Assembly: GCF_002077695.1 (NCBI RefSeq)
Contig: NZ_MWUE01000033.1
Span: forward strand, 248,001-312,000
From: Pantoea latae
Lineage (GTDB): Bacteria; Pseudomonadota; Gammaproteobacteria; Enterobacterales; Enterobacteriaceae
DNA: 64,000 nt
Reading direction: 5' to 3'
The notes below the pieces were generated by a model. The model was not told the DNA's origin, ran no database searches, and saw only the letters and a program-made list of their open reading frames with translations. This document shows positions 36,635 to 44,500 of the stretch, piece by piece (positions within the stretch are counted from its first letter, which is position 1; every line of letters begins with the position of its first letter). The position numbers and the translations under genes are program-made.

Positions 36635-37681
36635 TCAGTTCAGGTTAAACATCCGGGCGGCATTCCCGCCTAAAATAGCCGCTTTGTCTTCTGCGCTGAT
36701 ATCCAGACCTTCAATAGTTTCAATGCCTTTGAAGAACCAGTCCTTACGAATGGGATAGGAGCTGCCGTAAAGAATATTTTTCCCGCCGATAACCTTCACG
36801 GCGGCTTCCAGCTGCGCTTTACCCCACTGCGGCGCCCCTGAGGTATCGAAAAAGATATTGTTGCTCAGCTGGGCGCGCAGATTGCCCGTGCCGGCCTGGA
36901 AGCGATCCACCGCATCGTTGAACTGATGCTGCGGCGGCACCAGCATATCGGCGAAGGCGTAAAAGGCGCCGCCCAGCATAGAGTGAATAAAACGCAGGTT
37001 AGGCAGCTCATCGAACATGCCGCTGAACAGCTCGCGGCCCACCGCCGTGGCCTGATCGACGCAGCGGCCGAACTGGCGACGCTGGTTGGTGTAGGGCAGC
37101 ACAGAATTGAAATCGACCGGCAGCGGCGTGTGGTGCACCACCACGGGAACGTTCAGATCGTTGAGATAGCGCAAATAGGGGCGGAAGGCTTCATCATCCA
37201 GATAGATCTGGCCGTAGTGCGCCACAATTTGCGCGCCTTTAAAGCCAAGCTGGTTCAGGCAGCGATCCACTTCGCGTAAACAGGCGTCGCCGCCCCACGG
37301 CGGCACCACCGCCAGCGCCGACATACGGCCTTCGCTGCGCTTCACATATTCCGCCATTCGTGTGTTGACCTCTTTACAGGTCTCCAGATCCAGCCACTCC
37401 TGCCAGACCGGCAGACGAAAAATGGCGTGGTCTACGCCGGCTTTCTCCATATCCGCCAGCTGGCTCTCCAGCGTGTACTGACCTTCTGCGTAGTTGAGAT
37501 TGATATAGCCTTTGGGCTGTTCGATGATCAGCTGGCTCAGATCCTTGCCTTCGATCTGTTCGACCCGCGTATGCACGCCATACTGTTTCGGCACGCAGTT
37601 CAAAAAAGCGTTCAGCAGGTTCTTGTCGGAAAACAACTCGCCTGGCAACCAGTGCATATTGGCATCAATAATCTTGCTCAT
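36635..37681 (-). CDS. Amidohydrolase-2 (ACMSD-type decarboxylase fold) with altered metal ligands
   Basis: 348 residues, TIM-barrel amidohydrolase of the aminocarboxymuconate-semialdehyde decarboxylase (ACMSD) group: VPPWGGDACLREVDRC, KGAQIVAHYG, VPVVVHHTPLP (H183/H184) and RFIHSMLGGAFY (H233) fit. The N-terminal HxH is N8-x-H10 (DANMHW), and the GSDYP aspartate is replaced by Ser (YGSSYP, S308). Loss of two metal ligands suggests either an altered metal site or a different chemistry such as hydration or hydrolysis. It sits between the PhzS-like monooxygenase and the FAH gene. Substrate unknown. Confidence 0.82.
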   Translation of the reverse strand: MSKIIDANMHWLPGELFSDKNLLNAFLNCVPKQYGVHTRVEQIEGKDLSQLIIEQPKGYINLNYAEGQYTLESQLADMEKAGVDHAIFRLPVWQEWLDLETCKEVNTRMAEYVKRSEGRMSALAVVPPWGGDACLREVDRCLNQLGFKGAQIVAHYGQIYLDDEAFRPYLRYLNDLNVPVVVHHTPLPVDFNSVLPYTNQRRQFGRCVDQATAVGRELFSGMFDELPNLRFIHSMLGGAFYAFADMLVPPQHQFNDAVDRFQAGTGNLRAQLSNNIFFDTSGAPQWGKAQLEAAVKVIGGKNILYGSSYPIRKDWFFKGIETIEGLDISAEDKAAILGGNAARMFNLN

Positions 37682-37712
37682 GATTTATTCCTTATCCTGT
37701 TTCAGTAATGTT

Positions 37713-38999
37713 TTATTTCTGGCTGGCAAACACCGATTTATATTTTTTCGGCTGCTCGCTCTCGTTTTCTGTCGGAATGCGCATTCCCGCTCTGGCGTGG
37801 TATTCGCTAAAAATCGACAGGGCTTCTTCGTGTGGGAAGAGGGTTTCGATATCCTCGAAGGGCTGACCGCCGCTGCGTTCTTCTACAATGCGACGCACGA
37901 TTTCCGGGCCTTCGCCGCGTGAGGCGAGCACCAGCCAGTTCACTTTCTCACGGCGCTCCTCTTCATAGGCCTGCAGCGCGGCCACCGGATCGGCCATGCC
38001 GCCCAGCTTTTCCGCCAGCACGCGCGCATCGACAAATGCCTGGCAAACGCTGTTACCGCCGCGCGGATACATCGCGTGCGCCGCATCGCCCAGCAGCGTG
38101 ACGCGGTTGAATGACCACTGAGGTAGGGGATCGTGATCGATCAGCGGGAAGAGATAGCATTCGCGCGCGTTACGGATCATTTCGCTGACGTTAAGAAAGT
38201 CGAGCCGACAGTCGTCAAACACATGCTCAATCTCTTTCACGCCGGTTTCCTGATTCCAGTCCTCTTCGCTTTGCGGTTTTTCATTCTGCTCAATCACCCA
38301 GTTCACCAGTTGATTGCCCTGGTCATCGACATTGTTCTGGATGGGATAGACGATCAGCGTTCCCTGGCGGATCGGATCGCCGATGTGCAGAATGCTGCCG
38401 CCGCTTTTAAACGGCGGCATAACGGTCACGCCGCGATAGAGCGTGAGCCCGGAAAAGTGGCTGCGAGACGAATCGGGCAGCAGCTTGGAACGGATGGCGG
38501 AGCGAATGCCGTCAACGCCGATGACAATATCTGCGCGAACGCGAGCGGGGGCGTCGGGATTCAGACGGGTATCGAAATAAAGGGTGACGCCTTGTTCATC
38601 CTGCTCAAAATGGCTGCAGCGCGTGCCGAGCGTCACCGCCTCCGGGCCCAGCCGCTCCTGCACCGCTTTATAGAGCATCATCTGCAGATGGCCTCGGTGA
38701 ACAAAGCGTTGATCGCAGGCGTATCCCATATGCTTGCCGCATTTTTCGCCGAAGATCTGCTGACCGTGTCCGGTGTAAAAAATGGACTCCTTCGCTTCAA
38801 CAGAAATGTCGACGAACGCCTGATAGAGGCCTAGCTCGGTGAGTTCCTGCACGGCATAGGGCTTGATATCCACGCCCACGCCCAGCGGTTTGATTTCTGC
38901 CACCGCTTCGAACAGACGCGGGCGAAAGCCTTGCTGATGCAGGCGCAGGGCGGCCGCCAGTCCAGCCGGACCGGCGCCAATGATGACGATATCCAACAT
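37713..38999 (-). CDS. FAD-dependent aromatic monooxygenase (PhzS-like)
   Basis: 428 residues from the ATG at 38999, behind GAGGAAG; the longer frame to 39119 lies within the MFS gene. The dinucleotide fold GAGPAG (8-13), EIKPLGVGVDIKP, HRGHLQMMLYKAVQERLG, VIGVDGIRSAIR and LLGDAAHAMYPRGGNS match class A flavoprotein hydroxylases. The LGVG and RGxLQM blocks closely resemble PhzS (phenazine-1-carboxylate route) and 3-hydroxybenzoate 6-hydroxylases. It would hydroxylate, perhaps with decarboxylation, the aromatic acid to a catechol for the dioxygenase. Confidence 0.87.
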   Translation of the reverse strand: MLDIVIIGAGPAGLAAALRLHQQGFRPRLFEAVAEIKPLGVGVDIKPYAVQELTELGLYQAFVDISVEAKESIFYTGHGQQIFGEKCGKHMGYACDQRFVHRGHLQMMLYKAVQERLGPEAVTLGTRCSHFEQDEQGVTLYFDTRLNPDAPARVRADIVIGVDGIRSAIRSKLLPDSSRSHFSGLTLYRGVTVMPPFKSGGSILHIGDPIRQGTLIVYPIQNNVDDQGNQLVNWVIEQNEKPQSEEDWNQETGVKEIEHVFDDCRLDFLNVSEMIRNARECYLFPLIDHDPLPQWSFNRVTLLGDAAHAMYPRGGNSVCQAFVDARVLAEKLGGMADPVAALQAYEEERREKVNWLVLASRGEGPEIVRRIVEERSGGQPFEDIETLFPHEEALSIFSEYHARAGMRIPTENESEQPKKYKSVFASQK

Positions 39000-39040
39000 G
39001 ATAACTTCCTCTTGTGTGACGACTGATTGCTGAAAGGGAA

Positions 39041-40276
39041 TTAACTGTGACTTTTCAGGGTATTGGTTCGGGACGCAGCGCTGCCCCGTTCCGGCTGAGG
39101 ATCTCGCTCGCGAAGCCAAATCGGCACGCCAGCCAGACAGACCACTAGTCCGCCTGTGACCAGCAGCGCAAGAGAGGAGCTGCTTTCACTGTGTTGCGCC
39201 GCGATAAACAGCGGTGGCCCAAGAAAGACGCCCACCAGCGTGAGCTGAGTGATCAGGCCGCTGGTGGCGCCGATGCTTTCCCGTGACGGCGCCACGCGTG
39301 GCGCCAGCGCCCACATGCCGACCAGCAGGCCGCTGCCAAACATAAACAGCCACGAGGCGCCAATAGAGAAGGCGAAGCCAAACGACAAGGTGTAAATTGC
39401 CAGGGCGGGCAAGCCCGTCAGCACCAACCCCACCATGCCTATCACTACCGCTCTTACCCCACGGTTAAGCAGCGCGCCGACCATCAGACACCCAATGCCG
39501 TTGCAGACCATCGCCACCACGTTCCAGTGGGCGACCTCCACCAGCGGCACGCTGTAGCGTTTGGCGAGATAGGGCGCCAGGGTGGAGATGATGCCGGTCT
39601 GCAGAAAAGCGTCCGCGCCAAATGAGATACCCAGCAGATAGATCAACGGACTGCGCAGCACGGATCGCAATCCCCGCGTGCGGGAAAACTGCGCCTTCTC
39701 TTCGGGCGTGCGACGCGGCAGGCTGAAGGTGGCGATAAACGCCAGCAGCAGCGTCAGCGCCGAGTGCGCCAGAAACGCTGCGCGCCAGTCGCTAAAATAG
39801 TCGGCCAGCCCGGCGGAGAGAAAAGGCAGCAGGAAGCTGGCCGGAACAAACGTCGACCATAGCGCCATCGCCATGTTGCGCTGCTTGCCGGTGGTGATGC
39901 GGATTAGCAAGGTCACCGCCGCCACTGCGGTTAACACGTAGCCGACGCCCGTCACCACGCGCCCCAGCAGCAGCAGATGAAACGCCGGAGCCGCCACCAC
40001 GGCGATATCGCCCACCACGATAACCGTCGCGCCCAGCAGCAGAACGGCCCGATCGCCGACGCGATCGACCAGATAGCCGGCGCAGAGCGCGCCCAGCGCC
40101 ACCATCAGCGAGGGCAGCGACATAATCAGACCGATCTCGCTGTGCTCGACAATATGAAACTCTTTGGCGATAGCGCCCAGCTCCGTGACCGCTTCGCTTA
40201 CGGTCATGGCGGCCATGACGCCAAGGGCATAGGCCACCAGTATTCTGACTAAAGGCTGTTGAATCAGTGTTCTCAC
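39041..40276 (-). CDS. MFS transporter, likely aromatic acid uptake
   Basis: 411 residues, 12 predicted membrane segments. GYLVDRVGDRAVLLLGA is the 2-3 loop motif and GRVVTGVG follows; the C-terminal tail is polar (RERDPQPERGS). It starts with GTG (40274-40276) with GGGAGAGAG upstream. In this cluster it probably carries the aromatic acid across the inner membrane, pairing with the OprD porin for outer-membrane entry. The family is not resolved beyond MFS; AAHS-type features are not strong. Confidence 0.85.
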   Translation of the reverse strand: MRTLIQQPLVRILVAYALGVMAAMTVSEAVTELGAIAKEFHIVEHSEIGLIMSLPSLMVALGALCAGYLVDRVGDRAVLLLGATVIVVGDIAVVAAPAFHLLLLGRVVTGVGYVLTAVAAVTLLIRITTGKQRNMAMALWSTFVPASFLLPFLSAGLADYFSDWRAAFLAHSALTLLLAFIATFSLPRRTPEEKAQFSRTRGLRSVLRSPLIYLLGISFGADAFLQTGIISTLAPYLAKRYSVPLVEVAHWNVVAMVCNGIGCLMVGALLNRGVRAVVIGMVGLVLTGLPALAIYTLSFGFAFSIGASWLFMFGSGLLVGMWALAPRVAPSRESIGATSGLITQLTLVGVFLGPPLFIAAQHSESSSSLALLVTGGLVVCLAGVPIWLRERDPQPERGSAASRTNTLKSHS

Positions 40277-40324
40277 GTTGCTCTCTCCCGGTTGCAGTCA
40301 GCGGTTTTATTCGACGGATATTTC

Positions 40325-41341
40325 TCAGGCGTCATTCGCCAGCGCCAGAAAACGCTCCAGCGTCGGGGGATCAACGTGCAAATCAGGGTGCGTAAGCGGT
40401 GTATCGGTAAAGGTGGTCGCTTCGCTAAACCATTTACTCTGGGCGGGAAGACCCCACTGATCGGCGCGTTTTGGATCGGCCAGATCCCAGCCCAGCGCAG
40501 GCTCCAGATCGATATGCTGATAGTGGGTATTAAAGAGCTCGATGCGATGACCGTCGGGATCGCGGAAGTAAACAAACAGCGCACCGCTGATGCCATGACG
40601 TCCCGGACCGCGTTCAAGGCGCGCGGCATAGCCCAGCGCGCCGGCGACGTCGCAGGCGCGGATCAGATCGTTGCTATCGGGCAGGGTGTAGGCGAAGTGA
40701 TGGAGCCGCGGGCCTGGGCCTTGTGTAAAAACAATGTCGTGCGGATTGCCTTTGCGCTGTAGCCAGACGCCCCACAGATAGGGCTGCTCGTCGGCCTGCT
40801 GCGAATAGGTGTATTCGCTGACGCGAAACCCCAGCGGCTGGTAAAAAGACCAGGTTTTGCGCACGTCATGCGTCTGCAACTGATAGTGATCGAGACGCTG
40901 CGCGCAGGCGCCGCGGTAGGCGTCATAGTGTTTAAACATACGTTCGCAGGGCGGCATTGAGGCGCAGAATTCCAGCGGCACGCCGACATCGTCTTCGACC
41001 TGTAGGGTTAACCCCTGATACGGCACCTCAACAAGCGTTGCGGCCTTACCCTGCGCCGTGAACCAGGCCTGCGCCTTAACGATATCGTCATCCTGACAGA
41101 CGCGCATGCCGATACGCGCGCAGCTGGCATGCTGCGATTTTCGTAACACCAGGCTGTGATGACCTCGCTCTTCAAGCCCGCGTAAATAAATGGCGGACTC
41201 ATCTTCGTCGCTGACGACGAGACCTACCAGCTCGGTATAGAACCGTTTACTTGCCTGCAAATCACGCACATAAAGCACGACATGGCTGGCGCGAGTGATA
41301 TTAAACGGCGGGTGCAGAACGAACTCATCAATCTGTGACAT
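40325..41341 (-). CDS. Extradiol ring-cleavage dioxygenase (homoprotocatechuate 2,3-dioxygenase-like)
   Basis: 338 residues, two vicinal-oxygen-chelate modules. The iron ligands are H152 (LDHYQL), H214 (RLHHFAYT) and E268 (GHRIELF), nearly the same spacing as in the Brevibacterium homoprotocatechuate dioxygenase, and ERGPGRHG and FNTHYQ also fit that group. It opens a catechol next to the two hydroxyls. It is first in the minus arm, 115 bp from the TAGATATATC operators. The product would normally need a semialdehyde dehydrogenase (HpaE), which is missing here, so the natural catechol may differ from homoprotocatechuate. Confidence 0.87.
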   Translation of the reverse strand: MSQIDEFVLHPPFNITRASHVVLYVRDLQASKRFYTELVGLVVSDEDESAIYLRGLEERGHHSLVLRKSQHASCARIGMRVCQDDDIVKAQAWFTAQGKAATLVEVPYQGLTLQVEDDVGVPLEFCASMPPCERMFKHYDAYRGACAQRLDHYQLQTHDVRKTWSFYQPLGFRVSEYTYSQQADEQPYLWGVWLQRKGNPHDIVFTQGPGPRLHHFAYTLPDSNDLIRACDVAGALGYAARLERGPGRHGISGALFVYFRDPDGHRIELFNTHYQHIDLEPALGWDLADPKRADQWGLPAQSKWFSEATTFTDTPLTHPDLHVDPPTLERFLALANDA

Positions 41342-41455
41342 GGATATGTTCTCTCTCAGACAAGGTAAACGTCAGTGTTGTTATGGGTGTCTGTTACCAG
41401 CGGCTGGCGCTGGGTTGGCGCGTTATCACTACTGACATCGGTAACGCTCTCTTTC

Positions 41456-41484
41456 TAGATATATCGAGATAATAGATATATCTG
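41456..41484. promoter_or_regulatory. Tandem operator pair, right end of the aromatic cluster
   Basis: TAGATATATCGA (41456-41467) and TAGATATATCTG (41473-41484) each differ by one base from the perfect palindrome at 27777 and are 17 bp apart centre to centre, as in the left pair. They lie 115 bp upstream of the dioxygenase gene. The rest of the gap 41342-41813 holds only a doubtful small frame and a minus-strand terminator. Confidence 0.62.
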
Positions 41485-41566
41485 AGAGTGTGGCGTAATG
41501 TCGCGATCGAGTGCACAGTTCTGAGCAACGGGAGAAAAGAAACCGCGGGGGTAAAAAGTGATAAGA

Positions 41567-41674
41567 ATGGGCAAAAGCGAGAGAAGAGGCTTAACGCATC
41601 CTCGTAAACGTATGGCGTTAAAAGCCGTACAGGAGGTGAGCGAGGCCGTCACGGCCACGGCATATAAAGGCTGA
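41567..41674 (+). CDS. Possible small basic peptide, 35 residues
   Basis: An ATG at 41567 opens a 35-codon frame, MGKSERRGLTHPRKR then VQEVSEAVTATAYKG, ending TGA. The composition (basic start, amphipathic end) looks protein-like, but the upstream GTGATAAGA is a poor ribosome site and no family is recognised. It could be a gene remnant. Confidence 0.2.
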   Translation: MGKSERRGLTHPRKRMALKAVQEVSEAVTATAYKG

Positions 41675-41710
41675 CAGGGTGAAAACAGACGGCATAATGT
41701 TACTTATTGG

Positions 41711-41744
41711 GGTAAAAAAACGGCGCAGGACAGGTTGCGCCGTT
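41711..41744 (-). terminator. Rho-independent terminator (minus strand) of the lipoprotein gene
   Basis: Read on the minus strand, AACGGCGCA, 8-nt loop, TGCGCCGTT form a perfect 9-bp stem running into TTTTTTT. It lies 70 bp downstream of the lipoprotein stop. Confidence 0.82.
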
Positions 41745-41813
41745 GAGGTGATTATATTAATTAAAGGTTTTTGGGCGGAAAAGGTGATAACTGCATTAAT
41801 CGCCGTAATCCAT

Positions 41814-42170
41814 TCAGGCGCAGCGTTTCACGATGCCGCTTCGATCCGCCAGCACTTCCGGCCCCATATTAAAGGTTTTATAAAAGCGCACTTCGGAACC
41901 CTTGCCGCGTCGGTACAGGTCGGCAAACATCGAGTCCTGCCAGGCGTAAACCGTCAGCCGCTCGTTTGCATGTTCAATATGGGTAGAGGGATCCTTTTCA
42001 ATCACCTCGGTGGACGACCAGCCGCGGTAAATACATTCACTCACCTGCTCTACGCTTCTGTTGCTCGTCTCGCTAAACGCCGCGCTTTTCATTCGGGTTT
42101 CCTGCGGCGAGGTCTGACAGCCGCATAACAGAGAAACCGTGATTAATATCGGTAGGCTGAATTTACGCAT
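41814..42170 (-). CDS. Small outer-membrane lipoprotein of unknown function
   Basis: 118 residues. A short signal sequence ends in the lipobox LLCGC, so Cys18 would be lipidated; the next residue is Gln, predicting export to the outer membrane. The remainder contains VEQVSECIYRGWSS and ERLTVYAWQDSMFADL, with YKTFNMGPEVLADRSG near the end. Two further Cys (in SECIY and VKRCA) could form a disulphide in the periplasm. The pattern is that of small enterobacterial lipoproteins of unknown role. A strong terminator follows. Confidence 0.82.
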   Translation of the reverse strand: MRKFSLPILITVSLLCGCQTSPQETRMKSAAFSETSNRSVEQVSECIYRGWSSTEVIEKDPSTHIEHANERLTVYAWQDSMFADLYRRGKGSEVRFYKTFNMGPEVLADRSGIVKRCA

Positions 42171-42364
42171 CGCAACGCTCTCCGTCAGACCTGAATAACG
42201 CCGGGGTCGGGATTAATGCTGTTTATTTATCTGGTACCTGTTGAGTATATGAGATAGCGATGGTTTTACCATGTGGCAATAATAATATTCATTGCGCACA
42301 TCGGCTTATTTAACCTCTCATTATGGTCGGTGTAATAAAAGCCGATGTGTTGCCGCGCACATTT

Positions 42365-43153
42365 TTAAACAGCGATTTGGGAAGGATCGCGCGCAAGATA
42401 GAAAATAAGGAAGATACCCGGCGCGCTTTCTACCTCCAGCGCGGTATAGGTGTAATGGTTTATTTTGCCGTGGTGGTCAATAATCGCTTTATTGCCCGCG
42501 CCGACCTTATTGACCGCCTGCGCGTGCCACATGGTTCTGAACCGTTCGCTGCGCGCGACGAGATCGCGCACGATTTCTTCAAAGGCTTCAGCATGGTTGC
42601 TGGCGGCATAATAGGCGCGAAAAGCGGCGATGCTGTGCCTGGCCGCCTGCTCCCAGTCATGGATCTTTTGCTGGTATTCCTCGTTGATAAACAGCAGTTT
42701 CAGCGAGTTGCGATCCTGTTCTGGCACTGTAGACCAGTCATAGATCTGATCCCGGGCCGCCGCATTCCAGTAAAGAATGTCCATATTGGCGCGGCGAATA
42801 AACGCCGGATGGGGCGACAGCGCCTCGGCCATGGCGATCACTTCACGCGGAATCGCGGCGTTATGCGGCGGCTGGTGCCGGCTGCCGAAAACCAGCGCGT
42901 CGAGATAGGCCTGCTCGGTGGGCGAGAGCTGTAGCACTTTACCGATGCGCTGGATCGCAGACGGGGAGATGCGAATGTCGCGGCCCTGCTCAAGCCAGGT
43001 ATACCAGCTGACGCTAACGGCGGCGAGCTGCGCCACTTCCTCTCTGCGCAGACCCGGCACGCGGCGCTGCTGGTTGCTGAATCCATACGCTTCCGGATTG
43101 ACGCGCGCGCGATGATGAACCAGAAACTGCTTCACGTTCTCGTTACGCGTCAT
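42365..43153 (-). CDS. XRE-family regulator with MmyB-like ligand domain
   Basis: 262 residues. The N-terminal helix-turn-helix has VPGLRREEVAQLAAVSVSWYTWLEQGRD, typical of the Streptomyces MmyB group, and the C-terminal half (NMDILYWNAAARDQIYDWS onward) is the MmyB-like PAS-type ligand domain. It is divergent from an MFS exporter gene 115 bp away and is probably its repressor, the common plan for this family. The ligand is unknown; fatty acids have been proposed for MmyB proteins. Confidence 0.85.
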   Translation of the reverse strand: MTRNENVKQFLVHHRARVNPEAYGFSNQQRRVPGLRREEVAQLAAVSVSWYTWLEQGRDIRISPSAIQRIGKVLQLSPTEQAYLDALVFGSRHQPPHNAAIPREVIAMAEALSPHPAFIRRANMDILYWNAAARDQIYDWSTVPEQDRNSLKLLFINEEYQQKIHDWEQAARHSIAAFRAYYAASNHAEAFEEIVRDLVARSERFRTMWHAQAVNKVGAGNKAIIDHHGKINHYTYTALEVESAPGIFLIFYLARDPSQIAV

Positions 43154-43268
43154 CTTTTCTCCTGGGTATGACCTCTGGTCATAGGATAATTCGCCCCATT
43201 TTTCACTAAGCGGTGCAGTTTTACTATGGGCGCCAGATTAAGTGACTTAGCGAGAAAAAAGCAAAAAT

Positions 43269-44426
43269 ATGTCGATTCATTCCCTGTCCGAGCGCACGCC
43301 AGGCGCCATCAGCACGCTGTTAACCGGGATCCTGACGCTGGTGGCCGTAATGGGCGTCGGCCGCTTCTCTTTAACGCCGCAGATCCCGTTGATGATCAAC
43401 GAGGGCGCGCTGACTCTCTCCAGCGCCGGGATTCTGGCGGCGATGAACTATATCGGTTACCTGCTGGGCGCGCTCCACGTCAGCCGCTTAACCCAGCGCC
43501 ACGCCGCCTTTTTAAAAGTCGGGCTAATCGCCACGGTGCTGGTGACGCTGCTCTCCGCCGCCACCAATAACTTTGTGCTGCAGTGCCTGTTTCGCTTTAT
43601 CTCCGGCGTCGGCGGCGCCTGGGCGCTGATTATCGTCACTTCGTGGACCCAGCTGACGCTGGCGGCGCGTCAGGCGCCAAAACTCTCGGCGGCGGTGTTT
43701 ACCGGGCCGGGCGTCGGCATTGCCCTGACCGGCCTGCTGGCGTGGATCGTCGCCGCTGCGGGGCTGAGCGCCTCGCAGGCCTGGCTGATTTACGGCCTGG
43801 CGGCGACGGCCGCCGCGCTGCTGATTATGAAACGCCTGCCCGCGAGCCTGCCTGCGGCCAGCCGCACGGCGAAGGCGGCGCCGCTCAACCGCAGCCTGAA
43901 ATTTCTGCTGGCGGCCTATACGCTGGCGGGCTTTGGCTATATTTTGCCGGCGACCTTTTTGTCCCAGATGGCGCACAGCGTGTTCGCCAGCGGTAATCAG
44001 GCGGCACTCTTCTGGCCGCTGTTTGGTCTGGCGGCGGTGGCGGGCGTGCTGCTGGTGATCGCCTTTGCGTCGCGTCTCAATACCCGTTCCGCGCTGGCGA
44101 CGGCGATGGTGGTGCAGGGGTTTGGCGTGGCGAGCGTGGTACTGCTTCCTGATGTGCAAGGGCTGCTTATCGGCACGCTGCTGACCGGCTTAGGCTTCCT
44201 GTCGATTATGCAGCTCTCGATGCGGCTGGCGCGCGAGATCTCGCAGGGCGCGACGGCGCGCATCGTCGCGGTGTTGACCTCGGGCTATGCCAGCGGCCAG
44301 CTGATCGGCCCGCTGGTCTCATCCGCCAGCGTCACGCTGTTTCACTCGCTGCAGCCTGCGCTGCTGCTGGCCGCCGCGGGGCTGGCGCTCGGCGGCGCGA
44401 TGGTTCGCCTGGCGATTAAAGCGTAA
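43269..44426 (+). CDS. YbfB/YjiJ-family MFS transporter
   Basis: 385 residues, 12 hydrophobic segments. GVGRFSLTPQIPLMINEGALT and AAMNYIGYLLGALHVSR are the YbfB/YjiJ opening, where GxGRF near the first helix is diagnostic; FTGPGVGIALTGLLAWI follows. Members are putative exporters of sugars or drugs. The neighbouring MmyB-type regulator is divergent, so induction by the exported compound is likely. Confidence 0.85.
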   Translation: MSIHSLSERTPGAISTLLTGILTLVAVMGVGRFSLTPQIPLMINEGALTLSSAGILAAMNYIGYLLGALHVSRLTQRHAAFLKVGLIATVLVTLLSAATNNFVLQCLFRFISGVGGAWALIIVTSWTQLTLAARQAPKLSAAVFTGPGVGIALTGLLAWIVAAAGLSASQAWLIYGLAATAAALLIMKRLPASLPAASRTAKAAPLNRSLKFLLAAYTLAGFGYILPATFLSQMAHSVFASGNQAALFWPLFGLAAVAGVLLVIAFASRLNTRSALATAMVVQGFGVASVVLLPDVQGLLIGTLLTGLGFLSIMQLSMRLAREISQGATARIVAVLTSGYASGQLIGPLVSSASVTLFHSLQPALLLAAAGLALGGAMVRLAIKA

Positions 44427-44500
44427 AAAAGCGCGCAGGGTCTGGCTGCGCTGCGGCTTCTGATCCAGAATCGGCGTCATGTTGATAACAGGATGAACCG

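Noticed and set aside
41455-41658. 67-codon minus-strand frame over the right operator pair
   Set aside because: Starts beyond the cluster, has no ribosome site and covers operators; not supported as a gene.
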